Under the pieces are notes generated by a model. The model worked only from the letters and a program-made list of their open reading frames with translations. It made no database searches and was not told the DNA's origin. From JBCBSS01 sp039819065 (lineage in GTDB: Bacteria; Bacteroidota; Bacteroidia; Cytophagales; Cyclobacteriaceae): a stretch of DNA of 37,464 bases. Positions 16,561 through 24,684 of the stretch are shown here, piece after piece. The DNA is taken from NCBI GenBank assembly GCA_039819065.1, contig JBCBSS010000074.1, positions 1 to 37,464 of the forward strand, in the 5' to 3' direction. Position 1 is the first letter of the stretch, and each line of letters opens with the position of its first letter. Made by a program: the position numbers and the translations under genes.

Positions 16561-16917
16561 TCAGCTTTTGTTCAGTGCTTCGATTAGTTTGTCGGCAGTA
16601 AACGGTTTTACGATGTAATCAAAAGCGCCTAAGCTCAGGCCTTCGCTGATTACCGAATCCTGTCCTACGGCACTTATCATAATCACTTTAGACTTCAGCC
16701 CTTCTTCACTGAATACTTTTAAGATGTCTGTTCCGATCATATCAGGTAGAATATTGTCAAGCGTGATAATATCGGGCATCAACTCAAAAGCAAGGTCTAT
16801 AGCTTCTTCTCCATTCGCTGCTTCACCTACCACATTATACCCACCTTCGCTTAATGCATCTTTGATCAGAGTTCTCATATAGAGAGAATCATCAACGACT
16901 AGAACGTTCTTATTCAT
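16561..16917 (-). CDS. cheY: CheY-type response regulator
   Basis: This 118-aa protein is a single receiver domain. The acidic pair is Asp9-Asp10, the phosphorylated residue is Asp54 (ITLDNILPDM), Ser82 is in the Thr/Ser position (MISAVG), and the conserved Lys is Lys104 (IVKPF). It has no output domain, as expected for CheY. The target is unknown, since no flagellar or pilus genes are present. The Asn-Ile-Leu-Pro after Asp54 differs from the common Met-Pro. It lies between cheD and cheB. Confidence 0.93.
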   Translation of the reverse strand: MNKNVLVVDDSLYMRTLIKDALSEGGYNVVGEAANGEEAIDLAFELMPDIITLDNILPDMIGTDILKVFSEEGLKSKVIMISAVGQDSVISEGLSLGAFDYIVKPFTADKLIEALNKS

Positions 16918-16928
16918 TTTGTTAATGG

Positions 16929-17408
16929 TTAAATTATAGAATGATCCTTGTATGTTTTGGTCGTTACGTATAACCTGCCGGCTGACATATCAAACCTGGC
17001 TTTACGCCCCTTGTTACCTCCAATACACTGATCTTGTATGGCAATTTTATGCTGCTCTAAATACTGTTTGATATAGGTGATGTTGCGCTTTCCGATGCTG
17101 AAACTGGACAGGCCCATGATGCTTGCTCCTCCTGCCAGGGAAGCTTTTATAGTGCTGATGCTACAGCCTGCGTTCAACATCTGCTGAATAATTCGGCTGA
17201 GCATGGCATCAGTCTCAGGCCACTTTTCGTCTCCGGGAAGCACGATGTGGGCACATGCCCCCACACGTTGTGATTTATCGTAGAGAAAAACACCGATACA
17301 CGACCCTAAGCCATAGCAAATGATGTGAGCACCGATGTCAGATGTGACTGCGGTTTCTCCGGCTTTGACAATTAACTTTCTAGGATATGTGTCAATTGCT
17401 AATCTCAT
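16929..17408 (-). CDS. cheD: CheD receptor glutamine deamidase
   Basis: This 159-aa protein belongs to CheD, which deamidates receptor glutamines and binds CheC. The catalytic Cys is Cys37 in GLGSCIGV and the His is His54 in ACAHIVLP, with the family spacing of 17 residues. The position six residues before the catalytic Cys is usually Thr, part of the proposed triad; here it is Cys31 (CYGLGSC). Other conserved blocks are present: ASLAGGASIM and QCIGGNKGRKARFDMSAG. The ATG overlaps the end of cheW by 17 bases. Assignment is firm; whether deamidase activity is normal is open. Confidence 0.93.
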   Translation of the reverse strand: MRLAIDTYPRKLIVKAGETAVTSDIGAHIICYGLGSCIGVFLYDKSQRVGACAHIVLPGDEKWPETDAMLSRIIQQMLNAGCSISTIKASLAGGASIMGLSSFSIGKRNITYIKQYLEQHKIAIQDQCIGGNKGRKARFDMSAGRLYVTTKTYKDHSII

Positions 17409-17913
17409 CCGCTACCGCTTTATCCAGTTCTTTTTCATTCAATACTTTGAAGACATCGATGAGGATGATCAGCCGATCGTCTAACTTGACAATGCCTTGT
17501 ATATAGCCGCCATCCACATTGTTGTCCTGTACGATGTTGACAGACTGTTCTATGATAGAAGTGTTAACCGTAAGCGTATTGGGCACTTCGCTGACGAGGA
17601 TACCCGCCTTGAACTCCTCGCTTTCAATCACCAGTGTGTAATTACTGGCCAGGTTCGCTTCTTCGGTAGTAGTGGTCTTTTCCAGCCCAAACTTCTCTTC
17701 GAGATTGATGATCGCGATGATATTACCCCTGATATTGGCCACACCCTTTACGTAGTCCGGTGTTTGTGGCATTTTGGTGATGTTCGGGGTGAGTACCACC
17801 TCTTTGATCTGGTCAATATGGATACCGTATTCCTCCTCACCCTGACGGAATACAATCAGTTGTTGGGTATCGTGTGACTCTTCCTCGGTGTGCTTCGTTT
17901 TATTCACAGCCAT
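17392..17913 (-). CDS. cheW: CheW coupling protein
   Basis: This 173-aa protein is a single CheW domain, linking receptor to CheA. Key blocks: QLIVFRQGEEEYGIHIDQIK, VKGVANIRGNIIAIINLEEKFG, and VEGIV-type GYIQGIVKLDDRLIILIDV. The first 20 residues are polar and probably disordered. An in-frame TTG at 17928 would add five residues; the ATG at 17913, 24 bases after the receptor stop, is preferred. Its overlap with cheD suggests translational coupling. Confidence 0.94.
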   Translation of the reverse strand: MAVNKTKHTEEESHDTQQLIVFRQGEEEYGIHIDQIKEVVLTPNITKMPQTPDYVKGVANIRGNIIAIINLEEKFGLEKTTTTEEANLASNYTLVIESEEFKAGILVSEVPNTLTVNTSIIEQSVNIVQDNNVDGGYIQGIVKLDDRLIILIDVFKVLNEKELDKAVADEISN

Positions 17914-17937
17914 AGTTTTATTGCTCAATCACTTTGA

Positions 17938-20319
17938 TCATCTCAGTTTAAATTGATTCACGCCAGCTTGTAGTTCGGTGGCTACTGCTGCCAACTCGTT
18001 GCTTGAAGCAGCCACATCCTCCATACCGGAATCCAACTCTTGCGAGCTACTGGCTACTTGCTGTGTACCTGCTGCGGTTTCCTCGGCTATTACTACGATT
18101 TGCTCTATATTCTTCACTACAATGTCAATCGATTGCTTTTGTCCTACCGTTGCTTCTCGTATCTGGGTAGAATAATCGAATACCTGCTCACTTAAAGAGG
18201 TGATTTGATGGAATATGTCCTCTGCTTGTGATGTGGCGCTTTGTCCGTTGTTTACGCTGGTCTCCATCGTTTCTATCGCTCTGCCAGCGGATTGGGTGTC
18301 TTTTTGTACATCGCCTATGATCTTCTCGATATCTACCGCCGATTTTCTGGAATCCTCGGCCAGCTTTCTGATTTCTTCAGCTACCACGGCAAACCCTCTA
18401 CCCGCATCACCGGCCCTTGCCGCTTCAATGGCCGCATTCAATGCCAGTAGATTGGTCTGAGCCGCGATATCAGTGATCACGTTCAGCGTTCTGGCAATTT
18501 CGTCAGCCCGTTCTGTCAAGATCTTAATAGAATCTGAGGTCAGTTGAGCAGATGATCCGATTTTGGACATGTTTTCGACCAGGTTATTGATCACCTTAAG
18601 ACCTTCTTCCGAGCCTTTCTTACCGTTTTCAGCCACAGTGTTGATGGCATCGGCCTTTTTCTCCATGTCCAAAGCAGAAGTCATCACATCCTCTACAAGC
18701 TTGGATGATTCGTCTGTTCTGGCTGCCTGATCTTGCGCTCCTTTGGACATTTGGGCAATAGCTGAAGCTACCTCGCTAGTATTGTGCTTCATTCCCTGGC
18801 TACGATCCATCATGCTTTCAGAAGAATCGGCCACCTGTTGTGCGCTTTGATCAATAGTCTTGAGTAGGCCGTTGAGGTTTTCCATAGCCTCATTGAGAGC
18901 TTCACCCATTTCGAGCACATAGCCTTCTGCTTCGGTGTCAAATTTTGGTGTCAAGTCGCCCTGGGCCATCTGGCTGATGACCTTGTTCACTTCCAACACC
19001 GGCAGTTTGACCCCGGAAATGTCTTTGGCTATTTCAATGACCTTTTGCGTCTCTCCATTGTCATTGGTAATAGGTGTGTAGGCCGCCTGTATCCATACCA
19101 TTTTCCCGTCTTTGCTTTTTCTAAGGTACTCACCGTTCTTATGGTCACCATTGGCAATTTCTTTCCAGAATTGGGCATACTCAGCACTATTCGCATAGTC
19201 GGATTCGCAGAATATGCGATGATGCTTACCCACCAATTCCTCCATACTGCCATACCGCATGGCCTTAATGAAGTTATCGTTAACGCAAATGACAGTACCG
19301 TCAGGCTCGAACTCCGCAAAGCTCCAACCAGAGTTAATGGCGGTTTGCATTTGGGTAGCCGTAGTCCGGGCAGAACGCTCAGCGGTAATGTCTTTGATAA
19401 AGGCAGTGTACTGGATTTCCGTGCCAGTCACTACTTTGCTTAAGGAAAGGTTGCCCCAGAATTTACTACCGTCCTTTCTGGTCATTTCTAGCTCACGTCC
19501 CGTACCAGCAACCTTATTTATCCCTGTTTTAATGTTGTTTTCTACATAAGAATCATGATTAGCCCGATGTGACATGGGCACGATCATCTTCACGTTTTGA
19601 CCCAATACTTCCTCTTTAGAAAAGCCGAACATCTTCTCTGCCGAGCTATTAAAAAAAGTAACGTTTTTATTGGAGTCTATGGTAATGATTGAGTCTATGG
19701 CTTGTTCGAGTGTTTGCTCAGTTTTGGATTTGAAATATTTCGTCTCTTCGAACTTGACGCGCAACTCTTTTTCTAGCTGCTGTGCATCTTCGAGGGCTTT
19801 ATCTGCTTCTTTTTGTGCTTTCTTTTTTGCACTGATGTCGGAGCCCAACTTCACAATTTTCAGCGTCTTGCCATCGCGGTCAAGTACCGGTGCATAAGAA
19901 GCCAAAAGCCAGATTTCTTCTCCTGATTTACTGTATCTTTTGAATTCCCCACTTTTAAGGTCACCATTTTCCAAATCAGACCAGAACGTTCGGTATTCAC
20001 TGGATGTGACGTAGTCCTTATCAACGAAAATTTCATGGTGCTGCCCGACTATTTCATCCAACCTATAGCCCATGGTATCCAGGAATATATCGTTAGCTTT
20101 GATAATGTTTCCCTTGGGGTCAAATTCTATGTAGGCAAATGCGCCATTGATGGCATTATGCTGGCCCTCCAATTCTACTATATGTAGATCATCAGTTTTT
20201 CCATTGCTACCAGCCTTTCTGGTCGATACCCGCTTTGTTTTTTCTCTTCCTACCGTTTCGACTTTTTCATCCTTGTCGGGGATCAGGGTGTCTTTACCCA
20301 GGTTTTTTCCAAGCGCCAT
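17938..20319 (-). CDS. soluble PAS3-HAMP methyl-accepting chemotaxis protein
   Basis: This 793-aa receptor has no transmembrane segment or signal peptide, so it is cytoplasmic. Order: polar N-terminus (1-50), PAS1 (about 55-165, GQHHEIF), coiled coil (165-205), PAS2 (about 205-315), PAS3 (about 322-438, GKHHRIF), a HAMP-like linker (about 440-492, VISQMAQGDLTPKFD), and a long MCP signalling hairpin (about 495-793). The hairpin tip carries the expected ITDIAAQTNLLALNAAIEAA and GRGFAVVAEEIRKLAEDS. A likely methylation site is IAEETAAGTQQVAS near the C-terminus. There is no C-terminal tethering pentapeptide. The PAS domains suggest sensing of redox state, oxygen or a small ligand, though no cofactor-binding residue was identified. 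Confidence 0.93.
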   Translation of the reverse strand: MALGKNLGKDTLIPDKDEKVETVGREKTKRVSTRKAGSNGKTDDLHIVELEGQHNAINGAFAYIEFDPKGNIIKANDIFLDTMGYRLDEIVGQHHEIFVDKDYVTSSEYRTFWSDLENGDLKSGEFKRYSKSGEEIWLLASYAPVLDRDGKTLKIVKLGSDISAKKKAQKEADKALEDAQQLEKELRVKFEETKYFKSKTEQTLEQAIDSIITIDSNKNVTFFNSSAEKMFGFSKEEVLGQNVKMIVPMSHRANHDSYVENNIKTGINKVAGTGRELEMTRKDGSKFWGNLSLSKVVTGTEIQYTAFIKDITAERSARTTATQMQTAINSGWSFAEFEPDGTVICVNDNFIKAMRYGSMEELVGKHHRIFCESDYANSAEYAQFWKEIANGDHKNGEYLRKSKDGKMVWIQAAYTPITNDNGETQKVIEIAKDISGVKLPVLEVNKVISQMAQGDLTPKFDTEAEGYVLEMGEALNEAMENLNGLLKTIDQSAQQVADSSESMMDRSQGMKHNTSEVASAIAQMSKGAQDQAARTDESSKLVEDVMTSALDMEKKADAINTVAENGKKGSEEGLKVINNLVENMSKIGSSAQLTSDSIKILTERADEIARTLNVITDIAAQTNLLALNAAIEAARAGDAGRGFAVVAEEIRKLAEDSRKSAVDIEKIIGDVQKDTQSAGRAIETMETSVNNGQSATSQAEDIFHQITSLSEQVFDYSTQIREATVGQKQSIDIVVKNIEQIVVIAEETAAGTQQVASSSQELDSGMEDVAASSNELAAVATELQAGVNQFKLR

Positions 20320-20327
20320 AGTCCTTT

Positions 20328-21077
20328 TTAATTTTGATAATTCAGTATTTCTTTAGCCAATGCTTTATAATCTGCACACCCATTACTCTTGGGCGAATAA
20401 CTCATTACGCTTTGAGCAAATGAGGGTGCTTCTGAAATGCGTACGTTGACCCTCACCTTACTTTCGAAGACGGGTACATCGTAGCTATTGGTGATATAAT
20501 CATATACTTCACTGCTCAATCGCTTTCTTCCGTCCACCATCACCGGCAGTACACCCATCACCTCGAGATCATGATCCAAAGACTTATTAATCCTTTCTAT
20601 CGATCCTAATATTTGATCTAATCCTCTCGCACTCAGCACCTCCAGTTGTAGCGGAATAATAGCAAACTTGCTGGTGGCCAGGGCATTCAATGTCAATAGT
20701 GAAAGTGCAGGCGGGCAATCGATGATGATGTAGTCATAATCATCCAAAAGGGCTATCGCATCACCCAGTAGATTGATTCTGTTTTCTAACTGCACCAGAT
20801 TGAGCTCAAGGTCAGCCAGACTCAGGGATGAAGGGACCAAGTGTAAATTCTCCTTTGGGATATCAATGATGGATTGCTCAGCAGAAATGCGGCCTTCCAA
20901 CAGGTCGGTCATCTCATACGCCGGATCAGTCACTCCCAGAGAATAGGATAAGCTCCCTTGAGGATCAATATCCAATAAGAGGACTTTCTGATCCAGGTTA
21001 GCCAAGGCTGCTCCTAAATTCAGTGTCGTGGTAGTTTTACCTGTTCCTCCCTTTTGGTTTACAACAGACAAGATCAT
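20328..21077 (-). CDS. ParA/MinD-type ATPase of chemotaxis operon
   Basis: This 249-aa protein is a deviant-Walker P-loop ATPase. The Walker A is NQKGGTGKTTT with signature Lys9 and catalytic Lys14. Walker A' is LLLDIDPQGS and the Walker B region is YDYIIIDCPPALSLLTLNAL. No parB or DNA-binding partner is next to it, and it is followed after 8 bases by the chemoreceptor gene. In other bacteria ParA-like proteins encoded with che genes (ParC, PpfA) position chemoreceptor arrays or segregate cytoplasmic clusters; a similar role for the soluble receptor is inferred. An 11-codon leader frame (ATG at 21109) ends with a TGA overlapping the start codon. Confidence 0.88.
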   Translation of the reverse strand: MILSVVNQKGGTGKTTTTLNLGAALANLDQKVLLLDIDPQGSLSYSLGVTDPAYEMTDLLEGRISAEQSIIDIPKENLHLVPSSLSLADLELNLVQLENRINLLGDAIALLDDYDYIIIDCPPALSLLTLNALATSKFAIIPLQLEVLSARGLDQILGSIERINKSLDHDLEVMGVLPVMVDGRKRLSSEVYDYITNSYDVPVFESKVRVNVRISEAPSFAQSVMSYSPKSNGCADYKALAKEILNYQN

Positions 21078-21109
21078 AGGTTTGGACGCTTCTTCTTTAA
21101 TTGCTCCAT
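21074..21109 (-). other. 11-codon leader ORF before parA-like gene
   Basis: A short frame, MEQLKKKRPNL, ends in a TGA that overlaps the ATG of the parA-like gene (ATGA). Such arrangements can couple translation. It could equally be chance; no ribosome-binding evidence separates the two. Confidence 0.25.
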
Positions 21110-21236
21110 CTTCGGTGCTGTTTATACAATAATGAATTGCGTGAATTGCCCGGTGGTATTGATCAAGTTCGAAAGATCAATTTACCGAGTACAGGAATGG
21201 CTGGTTATCAGGGTATATTAGGCTGTGTTAAAGCCG

Positions 21237-21333
21237 GTCATCTCGATCCAGAAGGGTCAGTAGAGAAATCTCTCTCAATTTAAAAGCTGGTTGTTAGAGA
21301 GGTAGATTTCCCACCCCGATATATCGGGATGAC
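21237..21333. repeat. GTCAT...ATGAC inverted-repeat element, copy 2
   Basis: Left end GTCATCTCGA, middle GAGAAATCTCTCT, right part GTAGATTTCCC and the end CCCGATATATCGGGATGAC. It has the same architecture as 15393-15480 and 30383-30454, here about 160 bases upstream of the chemotaxis operon. Confidence 0.65.
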
Positions 21334-21510
21334 ATTTAATATATGCTTTAGAGGTAGTCCAGTGATTAGGTAGCCTACAAAAAACGTTACCAATAGGCTC
21401 TTGACTAAAAAGATTACTTAAAGCATCTTCTTTCTATGCGGGAATATCGCTAAGAAAAACTTGTAAATGTGTAAAGGAATGGACGTATGCAGGGTTTATT
21501 TGGTCACTTT

Positions 21511-21527
21511 TGACAAAATGTTTGTCA
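21511..21527. promoter_or_regulatory. TGACAAA-N3-TTTGTCA palindrome
   Basis: A perfect 7-bp inverted repeat with a 3-base centre in an AT-rich, repeat-free stretch about 430 bases upstream of the parA-like gene. Its size and symmetry are those of a dimeric regulator's operator; the regulator is unknown. Confidence 0.3.
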
Positions 21528-21632
21528 TATTTTCTAAATATGGGGTAAAACGATCTGGTAATGCTGTAATCAGTTAACTATTGGTCTAACGACAAGCATT
21601 ATTGCTAAAGCTTCATCACCTGCTCCACGGTA

Positions 21633-21655
21633 GCCACGGGCTGAAGCACCGTGGC
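21633..21655. repeat. GCCACGG hairpin repeat, copy 3
   Basis: GCCACGG and CCGTGGC arms as in the other copies, with loop GCTGAAGCA (one change). Confidence 0.75.
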
Positions 21656-21704
21656 AATGCTTTTACTAGCTCAGTTGTAGCCCTCTGATCGAGCAAATTT
21701 GCCT

Positions 21705-21880
21705 CATTGTCCTTCTGGAAGAAACTTAGTCGCTCACAGCGTTCTATTTGTGAATGGCTGATTTTCGAATATCGTGGTGCGTGCTATACATTGCATGCTT
21801 CAGTTGCAGAACTGAAACCGTCTTCTGCCAATAAGATGCTGCCCGGAAGGACGGTAGACAGTAGGTCTTTAGTTATTGGC
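21705..21880 (+). repeat. long intergenic repeat, copy C1
   Basis: One of two closely similar copies in this spacer. The stretch CTTCAGTTGCAGAACTGAAA and the following ATAAGATGCTG and GGACGGTAGACAGTAGGT words are shared with 22125-22310. Confidence 0.75.
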
Positions 21881-21900
21881 TCATCACCTGCTCCACAGTA

Positions 21901-21923
21901 GCCACGGGCTAAAGCACCGTGGC
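21901..21923. repeat. GCCACGG hairpin repeat, copy 4
   Basis: Identical to the copy at 6936-6958. A fifth, altered version in which the right arm is replaced by CCCAAGTACAA lies at 22323-22340. Confidence 0.75.
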
Positions 21924-21954
21924 AATGCTTTTACTAGCTCAGTTGTAGTCCTCG

Positions 21955-22015
21955 GATCAAGCGCCTTTGAAACGCATTAATTGGTGAAAGGCACTAGTTC
22001 ACAACCGGGTGCTGG
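21955..22015 (+). repeat. BIME-like repeat, degenerate copy
   Basis: GATCAAG, CGCCTTTGAAACGC, then GGCACTAGTTCACAACCGGG and TGCTGG. It is recognisable as the same double-hairpin element but with several changes in both stems. Unlike the intact copies it runs opposite to the flanking genes. Confidence 0.5.
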
Positions 22016-22036
22016 TACAGTGCCCTCATAACTTGC

Positions 22037-22054
22037 CCTGGGCTTTAGCCCAGG
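22037..22054. repeat. perfect palindromic hairpin
   Basis: CCTGGGC-TTTA-GCCCAGG, a perfect 7-bp stem with a 4-base loop; related to the palindrome at 7069-7088. Confidence 0.7.
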
Positions 22055-22124
22055 TACAACTAGCCATTCCAAAAAAAGGCTTTAGCCACTCACTCTGATT
22101 AAGCACAAAAAATTCCCTCATAGT

Positions 22125-22310
22125 CATTCTGGGCAGCAACTTAGTCGCTCACAAGGTCCTATCAATACACTACGCCTTTTCGAATATCGTGGTACATACT
22201 ATACATTAAATGCTTCAGTTGCAGAACTGAAACCGCCTTCTGCCATTAAGATGCTGCGCAGAAGGACGGTAGACAGTAGGTTTTTGATTATTGGCTAAAG
22301 CCTCATCACC
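22125..22310 (+). repeat. long intergenic repeat, copy C2
   Basis: A second copy in direct orientation about 420 bases after C1. It is followed by the same TTGGCTAAAGCCTCATCACC and CTGCTCCACAGTAGCC words that follow other copies. Confidence 0.75.
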
Positions 22311-22441
22311 TGCTCCACAGTAGCCACGGGCTAAAGCCCAAGTACAATTAGCCACTCCTGAGAGGCTTCAGCCACTAATTCCTTTACTGGTTTCTTTAGT
22401 TTCAAGCGTTCCTAAATAGAAGCTTAACTCCATATTAGGAT

Positions 22442-24670
22442 TCAAAACTGCTTTAAAAAAGTGACTTTGCAGATAAACTGCTGTTCCTGGAAGGGGGTTT
22501 CTAAGCTTTCAATACGAGAATCGTTAAAGACGAGATAAATGAATGACAATGGTTGATACTCCCAACTGCCCCTGATATTCCATCGCCCTTGCTGGTCGAA
22601 GCTGTTGTATTGGTAGAACGCAGAGAGCTGTATCCTTGGATTTAGGGCAAAGCGCGAACCGATAGTGGTCAAATGAGTTTCCAGATCAGTGTTTTCCTGA
22701 CCAACACTTTTGAGGTCATTGTATTCATAGTCGACCGTCAAGGCTGCGTGTGGAATCGGTGCCAGACGGAATGAAGAGCGTAACGTATTTCTTCGACCAT
22801 TATAAAATTCACCGAAACCGTAGCTGAAACTCAGCGACCATTTCTTCGACTGGTCAGTGTAATAGCGTATCAAATGACGTGTATAGAAATATTCTCCCTG
22901 AGGAATATTCAACCCCAGGGGCGAGAAGTCAAAGTTGATATTCTGCCAAGTCGGGGTCAGTGCCACTTCAATAAAGCTATCGTCTTTAAACCATAGATAT
23001 ACCGGGAAAATGTAGATACTGGCTTGTTGAAAACTAGAAGGGTCAGTGGCATCATGGTTGTAATTGACAAAAACACCGGGATCCCAACGTCTGATCCAAT
23101 TGATTTTTTTAGGACGCCATATATAATAGCCACCTGGATTGTGACGAATCACGTTACTTTGCCTCACAAAACCGATACCGGGATTGTACTGATCATCTGT
23201 GTATTCAGTTACCCATCCGAAATAGTATTTGTTGGTCTGTCTACCGGCAAAAATACGACCCGCATAGCCTGTTTCATCGGTGAGCTGGTCATAGGAAGAA
23301 GTGAGAAGATATTGAATGTCCCATTCACTGGTAGGCCTTATCTGACCATCGATGGTGATGGTCGTATTATTGTTACTATTGGTACCTAGTACTTCACTAC
23401 TTTCATCTGTACGATGTGTTACCATAACCCCGACGTTGTTCTCACGGCCATAGTTTCTCAAGTATCTTGCTACACCGAAATGTGCGCCCGGTGTTTCATT
23501 GATGGCGGATTGCCTGACGTAGAGCCCGGCAATGGCCTGTTTTTCTGTACGTTGTGTAAACCTGAGTCCAACATCAATAGGAGCTGGTTCTGCATCGAAA
23601 TTACCCTGTAAGCCTATTCTACGGCTAAAAAAAGGACGAATAGACCTTTGCAAGCCTCCTGCCCAAATGCCTGAGTTCTCCAGGAAAAACTGACGGCGCT
23701 CCGGGAAAAATATATTGAACCTTTCCAGGTTGTTCACAGCACGGTCTACCTCTGCTTGCGCGAAATCGGTGTTAACGGTCAAGTCTACCACCGTTCTTGG
23801 ATTCACGGCCCACTTTACCTCGCCTCCGACCTTGAAATCACCATCTGACGAGCTGCCTGATTCATCGTTCACATCTTCATATTGATAGAGCGTATATGGC
23901 TCTATACGAACATTAGCAGAAGGCGGAGGCACCTCGATTCCAGTCAGTTTAGCCGCATAGGTCATGCGGTAAGGCGTAAAGGATTGCGGTATGGCCGGAA
24001 ATGACGAGACCTCAACATCACGCCTGGCATATCTCACCAAGGTGACTCCCCATTCTATAGGCTCACCGTCCTTAGGCGTATCATAGCGCAAAGTTTTGAA
24101 GGGAATGGCCAACTCTACCGTATATCCTTCCTCGGTTCTTTGGGTGCGTACTTTCCAGAGCGTATTCCAACCCGTATCGTTGCTGTTGCCATTGAAATTC
24201 TGGAAATCACGCTGGTTACCGTAGGGTGTAGTTTGGAAAGCTTGGGCATATTGCGCCAGGTTTTGTGGGTCAAGTGCTACGCCGAAAATATCATTTTCGC
24301 CCCAGCCAAAATCCCTTCGGAGATCCTGTACCCGAATGCCCTTGATACCGACAGAATCATAGCACCATGCTCCAATGTACAGGTATTTATCGTCATATAC
24401 GAACTTCACTTCTGTTTCATACCGGATATCACCGCCTTGCCTTGGCTCTCTTCTGAAGAACCCTTCTATCAGTTTCCCTTGTTTCCAATCTACTTCATCA
24501 AGGCGCCCGTCTACATTGATCGCACCTGTTGATCTGTTAGCCTGTATTGTTGGTGCTTCTTCCGGTGGTGGAAAGTTTTGGTCGTCCTGGGCATGGGATA
24601 TCAAACTAAACGTAATCAGAGATAAGATCAGCCCAAATCTTACCGTGTATGCTGCTTGAAAATCGAACAT
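22442..24670 (-). CDS. DUF5916 outer-membrane protein with CBM9-like domain
   Basis: This 742-aa protein has a signal peptide (about 1-27, ending SLISHAQ). A carbohydrate-binding-9-like beta-sandwich covers about 40-245 (INVDGRLDEVDWKQG, VKFVYDDKYLYIGAWCYD, YTVELAIPFKTLRYD). The DUF5916 part follows, with DLTVNTDFAQAEVDRAVNN and ERRQFFLENSGIWAGGL. The C-terminal half is rich in alternating aromatic strands and ends in Phe (TFLKQF), as in outer-membrane beta-barrels. The family is common in Bacteroidota and has no firm function. Its ATG lies only 14 bases after the stop of a COG0523 GTPase gene, so it is probably the last gene of the metal-related transcript. A role in metal or ligand passage is inference from that context. 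Confidence 0.88.
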   Translation of the reverse strand: MFDFQAAYTVRFGLILSLITFSLISHAQDDQNFPPPEEAPTIQANRSTGAINVDGRLDEVDWKQGKLIEGFFRREPRQGGDIRYETEVKFVYDDKYLYIGAWCYDSVGIKGIRVQDLRRDFGWGENDIFGVALDPQNLAQYAQAFQTTPYGNQRDFQNFNGNSNDTGWNTLWKVRTQRTEEGYTVELAIPFKTLRYDTPKDGEPIEWGVTLVRYARRDVEVSSFPAIPQSFTPYRMTYAAKLTGIEVPPPSANVRIEPYTLYQYEDVNDESGSSSDGDFKVGGEVKWAVNPRTVVDLTVNTDFAQAEVDRAVNNLERFNIFFPERRQFFLENSGIWAGGLQRSIRPFFSRRIGLQGNFDAEPAPIDVGLRFTQRTEKQAIAGLYVRQSAINETPGAHFGVARYLRNYGRENNVGVMVTHRTDESSEVLGTNSNNNTTITIDGQIRPTSEWDIQYLLTSSYDQLTDETGYAGRIFAGRQTNKYYFGWVTEYTDDQYNPGIGFVRQSNVIRHNPGGYYIWRPKKINWIRRWDPGVFVNYNHDATDPSSFQQASIYIFPVYLWFKDDSFIEVALTPTWQNINFDFSPLGLNIPQGEYFYTRHLIRYYTDQSKKWSLSFSYGFGEFYNGRRNTLRSSFRLAPIPHAALTVDYEYNDLKSVGQENTDLETHLTTIGSRFALNPRIQLSAFYQYNSFDQQGRWNIRGSWEYQPLSFIYLVFNDSRIESLETPFQEQQFICKVTFLKQF

Positions 24671-24684
24671 CCCCTTCTGCTTAT

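Larger units (their letters stand above)
21078..22441. other. 1.36-kb gene-free spacer made of repeats
   Basis: No gene is supported here. Contents from left to right: the leader of the chemotaxis operon, a GTCAT...ATGAC element (21237-21333), about 260 bases without recognised repeats containing a TGACAAA palindrome (21511-21527), then two direct copies of the long intergenic repeat (21705-21880 and 22125-22310) with GCCACGG hairpins (21633, 21901 and a variant at 22323), a degenerate BIME-like repeat (21955-22015) and a CCTGGGC palindrome (22037-22054). Open frames inside are repeat-derived. Confidence 0.75.

Noticed and set aside
21707..21901. 64-codon open frame in the 1.36-kb spacer
   Set aside because: It consists of repeat copy C1. 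The similarity to the frame at 6660-6893 reflects repeated DNA, with the sister copy C2 not open over the same span.
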